A program made the translations under genes and the position numbers. Positions 8,130 through 16,234 of a stretch of DNA of 20,393 nt are shown here, in pieces. Each line of letters opens with the position of its first letter. Position 1 is the stretch's first letter. The notes under the pieces are model-generated. The model did no database searches and was not told where the DNA came from. It saw only the letters and a list, made by a program, of their open reading frames with translations. This DNA comes from UBA4661 sp002405405 (lineage in GTDB: Bacteria > Bacteroidota > Ignavibacteria > Kapaibacteriales > UBA4661), in contig DAIUAL010000033.1 of assembly GCA_036847245.1 (NCBI GenBank), positions 1 through 20,393 of the forward strand, read 5' to 3'.

Positions 8130-9245
8130 TTATTTGACAATAGTGATCGTAGATTGTTCATTCAAAAATGCTGAGTTCGAGATGACGACGGTGCGCACAC
8201 CTTCTAAACCGGCAACAACATGAATACCGCTATTGTCAAAACCACCAATCGTAATGGGCACCTTGCGCACTTTATTTTGCTCTGTTGGTACAAAGACAAA
8301 TGCGCGATTGCCGCTGGCTTCGATAAGTGCACTATAAGGAATTGATGTATGAGTACTCGACATGCGGGTCGTGATCGTTGCTTTAGCATACATGCCCACC
8401 GCAAATGCTTGCTGCTCCTGCAAACGAATTTCGATTTGCAGTGAACCGGACTGTGGATCTGCCGCTTGGGCTTTTTGAGAAACGACTCCAGTAAATAACT
8501 GACCCGGGAATGCATCAATCATGATCGTCGCTTGGTCGCCAAGGGTGATTTGTGCCCACTCTTTGTCGGTGACACCAAGACGTAAAATCCATCCTGCCGA
8601 TTGTGGTTCATTGACAGCGAAAACCGGAGATCCACCGGCAATCACCTCACCTTCATTGGCAAGTTTCTTGGTAATAAATCCTGCTGATTGCGCATAGATA
8701 GACGCATACTGCTTGTTAAATTCTACCGCTTCGAGCTGTCGTTGTGCAAGATCCAATGCCGATTGCGTGTTTTGCAATTGCTCTAATGTTGCTACACTAT
8801 CACGATACAACCGCAGAACGCGCTCATAGTCGCGTTGCGCTTTGTTATAGGCAATACGTGCTTGCTGAACACCCGCTTCGATTTCTGTCATACGCAGAGT
8901 TGCAAGCAGATCTCCTTTTTTGAAATACTGACCTTCGCGCACAGCAATACGCTCAATCACACCACCGATTTTGAAGGCATATTTCGCTTCATGTTCTGTT
9001 GTCAAGAGTCCGGTAGCGGTGATACTACCGCGTTGCTCCTGTACTGCTACATCATGTATTTTGACGGAAATAGCTTCGTTATCAATTGCTTTTTCGGCAC
9101 GAGAAGAATGCGTTGAACACGAAGAAAGCATCAGACTACCAACGATCGTCACAGGAATACCCAGACCACCTGCGATAAGCAAACGTCCTATCAGATGAAG
9201 CATCATGGATAACGCTTGTGTGCGGGGAGAAAAGAAAAATTGCAT
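8130..9245 (-). CDS. RND efflux periplasmic adaptor (membrane fusion protein), probable lipoprotein
   Basis: A 371-residue HlyD/AcrA-family adaptor that bridges the RND pump and the TolC channel. It has a hydrophobic N-terminus ending in LMLSSC, a lipobox that suggests lipid anchoring. A barrel-sandwich half (VIERIAVREGQYFKKGDLLA) follows, then an alpha-helical hairpin of about 70 residues rich in Q, A and R, the second lipoyl half (KLANEGEVIAGGSPVFAV) and beta-barrel and membrane-proximal domains. I start at ATG 9245. A TTG at 9254 reads three codons further upstream, and ATGs at 9206/9203 would give a more compact signal peptide (Cys at position 29-30). It lies 29 bases after the TolC-like stop and five before the pump. 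Family assignment is firm; the exact start is not. Confidence 0.92.
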   Translation of the reverse strand: MQFFFSPRTQALSMMLHLIGRLLIAGGLGIPVTIVGSLMLSSCSTHSSRAEKAIDNEAISVKIHDVAVQEQRGSITATGLLTTEHEAKYAFKIGGVIERIAVREGQYFKKGDLLATLRMTEIEAGVQQARIAYNKAQRDYERVLRLYRDSVATLEQLQNTQSALDLAQRQLEAVEFNKQYASIYAQSAGFITKKLANEGEVIAGGSPVFAVNEPQSAGWILRLGVTDKEWAQITLGDQATIMIDAFPGQLFTGVVSQKAQAADPQSGSLQIEIRLQEQQAFAVGMYAKATITTRMSSTHTSIPYSALIEASGNRAFVFVPTEQNKVRKVPITIGGFDNSGIHVVAGLEGVRTVVISNSAFLNEQSTITIVK

Positions 9246-9274
9246 AGCTCTCAATGAAAAAAAATAAAAGAATA

Positions 9275-10621
9275 TTACTTGAGCATAAAACTTGCCGTTG
9301 CCCGCTCAATATCAGCGAGCTTGATATAGGTGTCATACAATGCAATCGAGGATTGCAAACGTGCCGATGTCAGTTGCTGTTGTGCATCAAAAAGCTCTAT
9401 AAGCAATGCCTGTCCATTGCTATGCAAGAGTTTAACATCTTGATAGTATCGTTCGGCATTTGCTACTTGTACCAATGATGCACGGTACATCGACAGAGCA
9501 GAAGAATGAGCATTCCGCGCTGTGGTGAGTTGTAACTGTAATTGTTGGCGAACATAGTCTGTTTGTTCGATGAGCGCATTGAGTTCATTTTGTGCTTGTG
9601 CTTCACGATGCTTGTGCGTACCCGCATCAAAAATGTCCCACTGAAAGGATATACCGGCAAAGTAGTAGGCAGACTTATTATTCACTTTCCAGTCAAATGC
9701 TTGCGAACCGGCATCGGCAAAGACATTGACTTTGGGAATCAGATATGATGAATGTAAACTTTTTACCGATTGCTGAAGAGATCGTGCAGTACCAAGTTTG
9801 CTAAGTTCCTCACGTCCGCTGATTGCAGTTGTATCAATCGATACAACCGATGCAGGATACACTTTATTGGTATCAGTCATGATGGTGGTTGTAGCCGGCA
9901 GATTAAGCAAGAAATTAAAATAGGCTTGTGCTGTACGAATGGTTTCTTCGGCAGACTCACTTTGAGCAGTGTATTTCGCAATCTCGTTTTCACTGCGCAG
10001 CAGTGCAGTCCGGTTTGCTTTACCATTAGCAAAGAGTGCTTGATTGACACGAAGTGCTTCTTGTGCCAATGAAAGTGCAGCACGATAAATGGTGCGTGCA
10101 TCAACAGCTTGCATGTATCGATAGTATCCGCTCTTAATATCGCGCACCAACTCCCGCTTATAGATTGCAATTTCTATTTGTTGCAAGGTGGTTTGTTGTT
10201 CTTTAATCGATTCATTGTACGAGAGTTCTGCATTAATAAGGGGCATCGTAACATGCAGTCGCGCATCGTAAAAGTTATTGGGATTGAGAAGAATCGTTTG
10301 GTTCTCAATCTGAGGAAAACTTGTAGTCCGCGTCAATTGATTCAATGTAGCATAAACGGGATTCATTAAATCTCCTACCGGCAAGTCAACAGTTCGACCG
10401 CCACCGGCTCGTGTATATGTTGCTTGCACACTAATGTTAGGGTAGTACAATGCTTTTGCTTCTTGCAGTGCCGATAAACTTTTTTCGAGATAAAATTCCT
10501 GCTGGCGTACACCACGATTATTTGCCAATCCTATCCTCACATAATGATCGAGCATGGACTGCGCATGAAGAGGTGCTACGCCGACACCAATCATACAAAC
10601 AAGGACAAGAACATATTTCAT
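9275..10621 (-). CDS. TolC-like outer membrane efflux protein
   Basis: A 448-residue outer-membrane efflux protein of the TolC/OprM superfamily, forming the exit duct for the RND pump encoded downstream. The signal peptide MKYVLVLVCMIGVGVAPLHA ends in an Ala-x-Ala-like LHA/QS site. The mature part shows two long alpha-helical, glutamine- and alanine-rich repeats (about 130-240 and 340-448), as is typical of the coiled-coil tunnel, and an N-terminal strand region. It has no lipobox cysteine after the signal, unlike OprM types. It is the first structural gene after the regulator, and its start lies about 20 bases from a palindromic operator, so its transcription is probably gated directly by the TetR-family protein. 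Confidence 0.93.
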   Translation of the reverse strand: MKYVLVLVCMIGVGVAPLHAQSMLDHYVRIGLANNRGVRQQEFYLEKSLSALQEAKALYYPNISVQATYTRAGGGRTVDLPVGDLMNPVYATLNQLTRTTSFPQIENQTILLNPNNFYDARLHVTMPLINAELSYNESIKEQQTTLQQIEIAIYKRELVRDIKSGYYRYMQAVDARTIYRAALSLAQEALRVNQALFANGKANRTALLRSENEIAKYTAQSESAEETIRTAQAYFNFLLNLPATTTIMTDTNKVYPASVVSIDTTAISGREELSKLGTARSLQQSVKSLHSSYLIPKVNVFADAGSQAFDWKVNNKSAYYFAGISFQWDIFDAGTHKHREAQAQNELNALIEQTDYVRQQLQLQLTTARNAHSSALSMYRASLVQVANAERYYQDVKLLHSNGQALLIELFDAQQQLTSARLQSSIALYDTYIKLADIERATASFMLK

Positions 10622-10637
10622 TGGACGCTGTTAAAAA

Positions 10638-10654
10638 ATTGAACAATGTTCACT
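10638..10654. promoter_or_regulatory. Palindromic operator upstream of the TolC-like gene
   Basis: ATTGAACAATGTTCACT is a 17-base inverted repeat centred on 10646 with one mismatched pair (10639/10653). It lies 17 bases before the TolC-like start and just after the regulator stop. It matches the site upstream of the regulator at 15 of 17 positions. Length, symmetry and place are those of a TetR-family operator. Confidence 0.75.
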
Positions 10655-10670
10655 TAAAAGGCAAAAAAAA

Positions 10671-11288
10671 TTATTTTCTATCGACCAGCCGATTGAATTC
10701 TTCTAAGCCGTCTTCAATAATCGTTTCCGGACTACTGACACCGATATTGTGCACACGCTGACGAATAACAAGCGAGCACATGCCATGCACGCACCCCCAG
10801 ATAGCAAACGATAATGGTTCAACATCTTGATGTTGAAAATAACCCTGATCTTTACATTCTTGTACAGTTGTACGTAAAAGATTAAAAGTCGATTTACCCT
10901 GATGCCATATATCAAGCTCTGCATTACACAAGAACTCGATAGGTGCTTTCATATTGAACATAAGGTCATACATATCAGTGTGTTCAGTAGCAAATTTGAT
11001 ATAGGTTCTGCCTAATGCTTTCAACCGCTCCATCGGATCGGACACTGCCATCAGTACCTTCATCACATTGTTGAACTCCTGAAATCCTTTGGAGTGCAAA
11101 TCATACAGAATGGCATTTTTGTCTTTGTAATAGACATAAATTGTACCCACACTGTATTGAATTGCATCGGCAATGTTACGCATGGTTGTATGCTCAACTC
11201 CCTTTTCAACAAAGAGGTTTTTTGCCGCTTGCAGAATCAGCTCCTTTAGCTCTTCTTTTTCCTTTGCTTTCCGTTGCGTTGTACTCAT
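10671..11288 (-). CDS. TetR/AcrR-family transcriptional repressor of the efflux operon
   Basis: A 205-residue one-component regulator. The N-terminal helix-turn-helix (about residues 35-54, TTMRNIADAIQYSVGTIYVY) followed by YKDKNAILYDL is the standard TetR signature, where helix 3 reads DNA. The C-terminal 130 residues form the ligand and dimer domain and vary freely. As a repressor it should leave its operator on binding a drug-like ligand. It is the first gene of the run with the TolC, adaptor and pump genes on the same strand, and palindromes sit both before it and in the 49-base gap after it. This argues for autoregulation plus direct control of the efflux genes. The effector is unknown. 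Confidence 0.93.
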   Translation of the reverse strand: MSTTQRKAKEKEELKELILQAAKNLFVEKGVEHTTMRNIADAIQYSVGTIYVYYKDKNAILYDLHSKGFQEFNNVMKVLMAVSDPMERLKALGRTYIKFATEHTDMYDLMFNMKAPIEFLCNAELDIWHQGKSTFNLLRTTVQECKDQGYFQHQDVEPLSFAIWGCVHGMCSLVIRQRVHNIGVSSPETIIEDGLEEFNRLVDRK

Positions 11289-11336
11289 GTGTATTGCATC
11301 TGAAATGATGTACTTGCTTTATCACTGCGCGAACTT

Positions 11337-11353
11337 ATTGAACATTGTTCAAT
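11337..11353. promoter_or_regulatory. Palindromic operator upstream of the regulator gene
   Basis: ATTGAACATTGTTCAAT is a perfect 17-base palindrome centred on 11345, about 49 bases before the regulator start. It is almost the same as the site at 10638-10654. This is the likely autoregulatory operator. It also lies about 190 bases from ackA on the other strand, which is probably too far to act on that gene. Confidence 0.8.
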
Positions 11354-11540
11354 TTTTCAAGTTTATTTTTCCAGACCCTGCAGAATATCTTTTTTGCATG
11401 ATGAAAACATGATACTTTGCCTTTTCGCATAATGTTTGGCGGTTTCTCAATATCTTACGTCAAGCACAAGAAATACATCTTTTTCTTCTTGTGGTCTTTG
11501 TTTTACCTCCCGACATTATATCACCTTTTTACCTGCATCT
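11354..11540. other. Gap between the regulator operator and ackA
   Basis: About 190 bases upstream of ackA, AT-rich. The ackA frame is open for part of it but without homology. A TTTG ... TATATC spacing at about 11507-11530 could be an ackA promoter of the Bacteroidota type, but the match is poor. No hairpin of note was seen. Confidence 0.3.
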
Positions 11541-12803
11541 ATGAACATCCTTGTTTTGAATTGCGGTTCTTCTTCAGTAAAATTTCAGTTGATCGACACA
11601 GACAAAACCACTATCATGACCGACACCGATCGCGTATATGCTTCGGGTATTATCGAGCGGATTGGTACATCAGCAACCCTCAATCTTAAAGCATATTCTC
11701 CCTCCGGTGAACTTGTGCATAGCAAGCGTAGTGCTCAACCGATCCGCTCGCACCGTGAAGCAGTTGATTACATCATCAAATGGATTATTAATCCCGACCA
11801 TCATGTCGGCAATTTGCAGGGCATTCAGGATATTCATGCTGTTGGACATCGCGTAGTCCATGGTGGCGAGAGCTTGACGGCATCAACAATTATCGACAAA
11901 ACAGTCGTCTCGAAAATTGAAGACTACATTGATCTTGCCCCACTCCATAATCCGCAAAACCTTAAGGGAATTTATGCCGCGCGTGAAGCACTTGGTGCCA
12001 GTGTACAGCAGGTAGCGGTATTCGATACAGCATTTCATCATACCATTCCGGAACATGCGTATTTGTATGCTATTCCGTATCAGTACTATCGTCGCCATAA
12101 AATTCGCCGCTATGGTTTTCATGGTTTGTCGCACCGCTATGTGGGCTACCGCTACCGTACACTAACCAATCGCGAGCGCGACACAGTGAATATCATTTCA
12201 CTCCACCTGGGAAATGGCTGCTCTGCATGTGCGATCAAAAATGGTTACTCTGCGGATACGACGATGGGTATGACACCGCTTGAGGGATTGGTTATGGGAA
12301 CACGCGCCGGCGATATTGATCCGGGCGTACTAAACTATCTCGCCCATAAAGAAGGTCTTACGACTGATGAAATCGATGCTATGCTCAACAAACAGTCCGG
12401 CTTGCTAGGTATTTCCGGTTTGACCAACGATATGCGTGACCTTGTTGCCGAAGCAGTGGAAAATGACGACCGCCGCGCCAAACTTGCCATCGAGATGTTT
12501 GCTTATCGTATCAAAAAATATATCGGCGCGTATTTGAATATGCTTAATGGTGCTACGGCTATCGTGTTCACCGGTGGCATTGGTGAAAATGCTGCCTTAA
12601 TTCGCCATAAAGTCTGTTCAGACATGCAATGGTGCGGCTTGTCACTCGATGAAACAGCCAATAACACCCTTATTGGCGGTAAAGAAGGAAAGTTCAGCAC
12701 TGAAGACTCGCGGCTTGAAGCATGGGTGATTCCTACGAATGAAGAATTGCTCATTGCTCGCGATACGTATCGCTGTGTAGAAAACGAACCCACTATCATG
12801 TAA
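11541..12803 (+). CDS. ackA: Acetate kinase
   Basis: A 420-residue acetate kinase that interconverts acetyl phosphate plus ADP with acetate plus ATP in the cytosol. The ASKHA-fold signatures are clear: NCGSSSVKF at the N-terminus (Asn7), GHRVVHGGE with Arg104, FDTAFH with Asp162, the GFHGLSHRYV loop, MGTRAGDIDPG with Arg255, GGIGENA and a closing TNEELLIARDT with the metal-binding Glu. The ATG at 11541 is chosen because MNILVLNCG is the usual start; the frame remains open 35 codons upstream without homology. Phosphotransacetylase (pta), often adjacent, is not in the window. The oxygenase-like gene follows after 16 bases and may be co-transcribed. The upstream gap of about 190 bases holds the regulator operator and probably two divergent promoters. 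Confidence 0.97.
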   Translation: MNILVLNCGSSSVKFQLIDTDKTTIMTDTDRVYASGIIERIGTSATLNLKAYSPSGELVHSKRSAQPIRSHREAVDYIIKWIINPDHHVGNLQGIQDIHAVGHRVVHGGESLTASTIIDKTVVSKIEDYIDLAPLHNPQNLKGIYAAREALGASVQQVAVFDTAFHHTIPEHAYLYAIPYQYYRRHKIRRYGFHGLSHRYVGYRYRTLTNRERDTVNIISLHLGNGCSACAIKNGYSADTTMGMTPLEGLVMGTRAGDIDPGVLNYLAHKEGLTTDEIDAMLNKQSGLLGISGLTNDMRDLVAEAVENDDRRAKLAIEMFAYRIKKYIGAYLNMLNGATAIVFTGGIGENAALIRHKVCSDMQWCGLSLDETANNTLIGGKEGKFSTEDSRLEAWVIPTNEELLIARDTYRCVENEPTIM

Positions 12804-12819
12804 AAATTTCTTGTTTTTT

Positions 12820-13563
12820 ATGGCTTGCATGGACATATCCTATCGCTCTCTTTCTGCAGAGCAGACACCGCGCATAGTCGATATGCTTGGTGCTCATGAA
12901 GCATTGATTCTTCGTCAAACACTCTCTGCTCGAGAAGCGCAAAGTTTGACTCATGCTGTGTATGCCGCACGCGATGAGTGGTCGCCTGCTTTCGAGGCAA
13001 CACAATTTTCACTTGGCAAAGCATTCTATGTCGAATACGAAGAAGGACGTGAAGAAGAGTACTTTCTGTCAGTCGAGGAATCGAATGCTGTTGTTGAAAA
13101 CTATCTGCCCGGAATGCAAGAGTTTATGCTGGAACTCTTTACACTGGCTACTCGTCAGCCCGCTGTCTTACGCGAATCGTGGTGTGGTCCGGGTGTGCAC
13201 ATTTTTCCAGCCAATGGACTAGTTGCCCGTCAAGGCGGCGAACCGCATTTTGATCTTGAAGGACTGACTGACGAAGACATTGCACATCGAGTTCCTGCTT
13301 TGACAATGGTACTCATGCTCCAAGCACCGGAACAAGGCGGTGGACTTGCCGTATGGGATACACTCTTTGATGGACGCTTTGAATATGATTTGGATTTTGA
13401 TACACTGCCTGCTCCCGATATTGCATTCTATGGCGTGGGTGATTGCGTGATTATCGACAGCTATCGCTTGCATCAAATTCAACCCTTCACCGGCTCTCTT
13501 GATCGCATCTCTCTCACCGCGCATGGTTTGCTTCACAATGGTGTGTGGCATGTGTGGTTTTGA
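12820..13563 (+). CDS. 2-oxoglutarate/Fe(II)-dependent oxygenase-like protein
   Basis: A 247-residue protein with the facial triad of Fe(II)/2-oxoglutarate oxygenases on a double-stranded beta-helix: HFD (His143, Asp145) and His218 in YRLHQIQPF, followed by Arg229 in DRIS, which is suited to bind the 2-oxoglutarate carboxylate. Strand patterns such as LTMVLMLQAPEQGGGLAVW and DCVIIDS fit the jelly-roll core. The 140 residues before the triad have no family match that I know. The substrate could be a protein side chain or a small molecule; the sequence does not say. Possible starts are TTG 12811, ATG 12820 and ATG 12829, none with a ribosome-binding motif. It starts 16 bases after ackA, so an operon is likely. 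It converges with the glycosyltransferase gene, 25 bases apart. Confidence 0.75.
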   Translation: MACMDISYRSLSAEQTPRIVDMLGAHEALILRQTLSAREAQSLTHAVYAARDEWSPAFEATQFSLGKAFYVEYEEGREEEYFLSVEESNAVVENYLPGMQEFMLELFTLATRQPAVLRESWCGPGVHIFPANGLVARQGGEPHFDLEGLTDEDIAHRVPALTMVLMLQAPEQGGGLAVWDTLFDGRFEYDLDFDTLPAPDIAFYGVGDCVIIDSYRLHQIQPFTGSLDRISLTAHGLLHNGVWHVWF

Positions 13564-13588
13564 GAAAAGGTGGGAAATGATTATCCGT

Positions 13589-15109
13589 TTACCGCACTTG
13601 TCGCACAATAGCAAAACGCTCGAAGCCACTATGCGCAATAGCTGCACCACTTCGATACAATGAATCATATAAGGGCGTGCGTTGCTCGACTAAAAAGGCA
13701 CCATCGGCAGGGGTACCAATAAGAATAGTATAATGTCCATATCGCTCGAAATACGCAGCAATCTCATGATTATTAGCAATGTCTTCGGGGGCATAAAGTG
13801 TACTGCGATGCTCTACAAAAGTCGGGAGAACTCGTAAGTCACGGATAATTTCACCCTGCCGTGCAGGTACGCCGAAACGTGTTGCAGAATATCCAAGGAT
13901 AGCAACAAAAACAATAGACAAGACGATACGACTGCGCACCAATGCTTTACCCTCAAGACCTTTCCACCATTGATTTACAAATGGCAGACATACACTTGCA
14001 AATGCCATAGCATATAGAGGCAAACTCGGAGCAAGATAGTGTGCAGACTGTTTTAAACTCACCATGATCGGGAATGACGCAAGCACGGCAAGAAAAGCAA
14101 TCGCTCTGATACGTTCGCGTTGTAATGCAGAGTATGCTGAAAATTGCACTGCATGTTTCGTACGCATCCACCATGCAACACCACCACTAAGTGCACTTAT
14201 GAGTAACATTGGTGCGAGTTCGATACTTAGCAACCTGAAAAAATCAAGACGCGATGCTCCTAACTCCTGTACTCGCTTACCACCCAAAGCACCACCAATT
14301 TGATTGGAGAGATACTGCATCATGAAGTTTCGCGCCGGTTCGTAACTGTACAAAGCAAAGCCACCGATGACCAAAACAAATACCATCAGAGCAAGATAAG
14401 TTGCCATCTGCGAAAATGTACATCTCTGATATCGTGTCAGCCACAGCACGGGTGTAATGGCAAGCGGATATAACCCCACAGGACCTTTTGTCATAAAAGC
14501 ACACAATACTGCAACACCCGCAAGAAGTGCCCAAGATGCACTCTGCATGACTGATTGATTGTACTCTTTGCGTACCGCACGCACTGCACAATACACTGCA
14601 CACAAATCCCACAATGCCATCGGGGCATCAAGTTGATTGTATGGATATCCCCACAATACTGTCGGGCACGCATACCACAAGACTACTGCAAACCACCATG
14701 CAGAACGGCTATCATTATCATGACGATACCACTCGCGCCACACAGCAACAAAGACGAGTACCGTCAAGGCGAGAATTATACTGCAATAGAGTTTTTCCAC
14801 CCACCATACGTCGCCCACAACTCGAAAAAGCCAACTTTGCGTCAGAAAGACTAAGGGCGGATGATCGGTAAAATTATTCGGCACGAAATAGCCAAGCAAA
14901 CTACTTCTCTCGCTGAAGACCAGATGCCACAATGAACCTTGCCCCTCAGCAAGATTACGTGCAATTGAAGAGTAAATCAATCCGTCAAAGAACATGCCTT
15001 CGATGAGTACACGCGGCAGAAACATGCCAACGACCCAGCATAGAGTAATCAAGATAATCAGTTGAGTACGTGGTGTACAATAAGGAATAACTTTATGATG
15101 ATCAGACAC
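13589..15109 (-). CDS. GT39-type (PMT/ArnT-like) membrane glycosyltransferase
   Basis: A 506-residue polytopic membrane protein. Helix 1 (about 17-36) is followed by an external loop with the acidic FFDGLIYSSIARNLAEGQG (Asp42), and a second loop carries FTDHPPLVF (Asp82, His83). This is the pattern of GT39/ArnT/RgtA-like enzymes, which use polyprenyl-phosphate sugars on the outer face of the inner membrane. About ten further hydrophobic helices follow, with a soluble C-terminal part (about 410-506). The acceptor may be lipid A, a glycan or a protein. GTG at 15109 is the start; the first downstream ATG (residue 29) would cut into helix 1. The gene stands alone between unrelated genes, 157 bases after the crotonase stop, so no pathway can be read from context. 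Confidence 0.85.
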   Translation of the reverse strand: MSDHHKVIPYCTPRTQLIILITLCWVVGMFLPRVLIEGMFFDGLIYSSIARNLAEGQGSLWHLVFSERSSLLGYFVPNNFTDHPPLVFLTQSWLFRVVGDVWWVEKLYCSIILALTVLVFVAVWREWYRHDNDSRSAWWFAVVLWYACPTVLWGYPYNQLDAPMALWDLCAVYCAVRAVRKEYNQSVMQSASWALLAGVAVLCAFMTKGPVGLYPLAITPVLWLTRYQRCTFSQMATYLALMVFVLVIGGFALYSYEPARNFMMQYLSNQIGGALGGKRVQELGASRLDFFRLLSIELAPMLLISALSGGVAWWMRTKHAVQFSAYSALQRERIRAIAFLAVLASFPIMVSLKQSAHYLAPSLPLYAMAFASVCLPFVNQWWKGLEGKALVRSRIVLSIVFVAILGYSATRFGVPARQGEIIRDLRVLPTFVEHRSTLYAPEDIANNHEIAAYFERYGHYTILIGTPADGAFLVEQRTPLYDSLYRSGAAIAHSGFERFAIVRQVR

Positions 15110-15266
15110 AGCGATAATAGTAAGTGCTACAAGTATGGAATTCTACAAGCCTTCTCCATGCGAAGACCCTTCCATAAGAACACACTTGCCGATCAATCGT
15201 TACACACAATTTCCCACCATGATTGAGTCCAGTATTGAGTTTTACGCCATTGGGTGTTTTGTTACG

Positions 15267-16055
15267 CTATTTACCCTGAAAAACAGGAGCACGTTTTTGA
15301 ATAAATGCAGTGATACCCTCGAGATGATCAGCAGTAGAACCTGCTCGTTCTTGTAACTCCGCTTCTTGCTCCAAGACTTGTTCGAGTGTCATTTGCGATG
15401 TAGAGCGAAACATCGTTTTAATCATCCCAATAGTTGCAGTTGGCATTGCCGCATAGGTTGCGGCATATGCGTGAAGATCTTGCTCAAAACTCTCAGCAGA
15501 ATACACATGCTCGACAAGTCCAATTTCTCGGGCTTTGTCAGCAGAAATCGTTCCATTCAAAGCGGCAAATTCAAATGCTTTACCATAGCCCATAAGTTTT
15601 GGAAGCATCAGGGAAGCACCGGCATCAGGTACCAAAGCTATACCGGAAAACCCCTCAACAATGCGTGCAGATGTACTCATCACACGCACATCGCAACAGA
15701 GCGCAAGCGACATACCCGCTCCTGCGGCTACGCCATTGATTCCTGCAATAATAGGTTTTGGAATACTTTGCAATGCTCGCACGACCGGATTATAACCATG
15801 CACCAACACATCTTTGAAATCAATCGCACCATTCGGAAGTCGCTTAAAATTTTGCTTAAGATCCTGACCCGAGGAGAATGCCTTTCCCACACCCGTGAGC
15901 ACAATACAACGCACTTCGTCATTCGCAGAAGCGGACATCAATTCAGCATGAAGTTCGCCCAAGAGCGTACTATTCAGCGCATTGTAGGAATCAGGACGAT
16001 TGAAAGCAATGGTTAATACATTGTCTGCAAGTGCAGTTGTTATGAATTGTGCCAT
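15267..16055 (-). CDS. Enoyl-CoA hydratase/isomerase family protein, PaaG-like
   Basis: A 262-residue crotonase-fold protein. The oxyanion-hole segments are FSSGQDLKQ and NGVAAGAGMSLAL. The catalytic region has VPDAGAS with an Asp in the place used by PaaG-type isomerases and no second Glu in the usual hydratase place. The ending AGSTADHLEGITAF followed by a KR-PVFQGK-type tail, and the YNPVVR segment, closely resemble PaaG, the ring-oxepin isomerase of phenylacetate degradation. Members of this branch also shift double bonds in other acyl-CoAs. No other paa genes are in the window, so the actual pathway is open; fatty acid or aromatic acyl-CoA breakdown are the choices. Start at ATG 16055 (MAQFITTALADN), where homology begins; the open frame runs 55 codons further upstream with no homology. 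Confidence 0.88.
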   Translation of the reverse strand: MAQFITTALADNVLTIAFNRPDSYNALNSTLLGELHAELMSASANDEVRCIVLTGVGKAFSSGQDLKQNFKRLPNGAIDFKDVLVHGYNPVVRALQSIPKPIIAGINGVAAGAGMSLALCCDVRVMSTSARIVEGFSGIALVPDAGASLMLPKLMGYGKAFEFAALNGTISADKAREIGLVEHVYSAESFEQDLHAYAATYAAMPTATIGMIKTMFRSTSQMTLEQVLEQEAELQERAGSTADHLEGITAFIQKRAPVFQGK

Positions 16056-16128
16056 AAATGATTGGAAAAAAGAAGAAATAAGAACTGGAATTGCACGCCT
16101 ATAGCCAACAAAATACTCGAAAAAAGTA

Positions 16129-16148
16129 TGCGTACAATACAGTACGCA
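16129..16148. repeat. Inverted repeat in the crotonase/pyk divergent gap
   Basis: TGCGTAC, a six-base spacer, then GTACGCA: perfect seven-base arms between the two divergent genes. It is centred about 86 bases before the pyruvate kinase start and 83 before the crotonase start. It could be a regulator operator or a small hairpin. No T-run follows, so a terminator is unlikely. Confidence 0.45.
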
Positions 16149-16234
16149 AGAAATCCTACTTGCATGGCACGATTTGATTCGCGAACTTGTTTTTGTCTTA
16201 CAATCCATCATTTTTTTCATCGTTTTGATTTCCT

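Noticed and set aside
11337..11353. Operator as a shared control site for ackA
   Set aside because: It is about 190 bases from the ackA start, beyond the usual reach, and no second copy lies nearer.
11436..11540. N-terminal 35-codon extension of acetate kinase
   Set aside because: Family members begin at MNILVLNCG-like sequence; the extension looks like non-coding AT-rich DNA.
15127..15149. CTACAAG direct repeat upstream of the glycosyltransferase
   Set aside because: Seven bases twice with no other support is within chance for a 20 kb window.
15366..16016. Long plus-strand open frame (216 codons) opposite the crotonase gene
   Set aside because: Composition is rich in His, Cys and Arg with no domain; it is the mirror of a well-supported crotonase.
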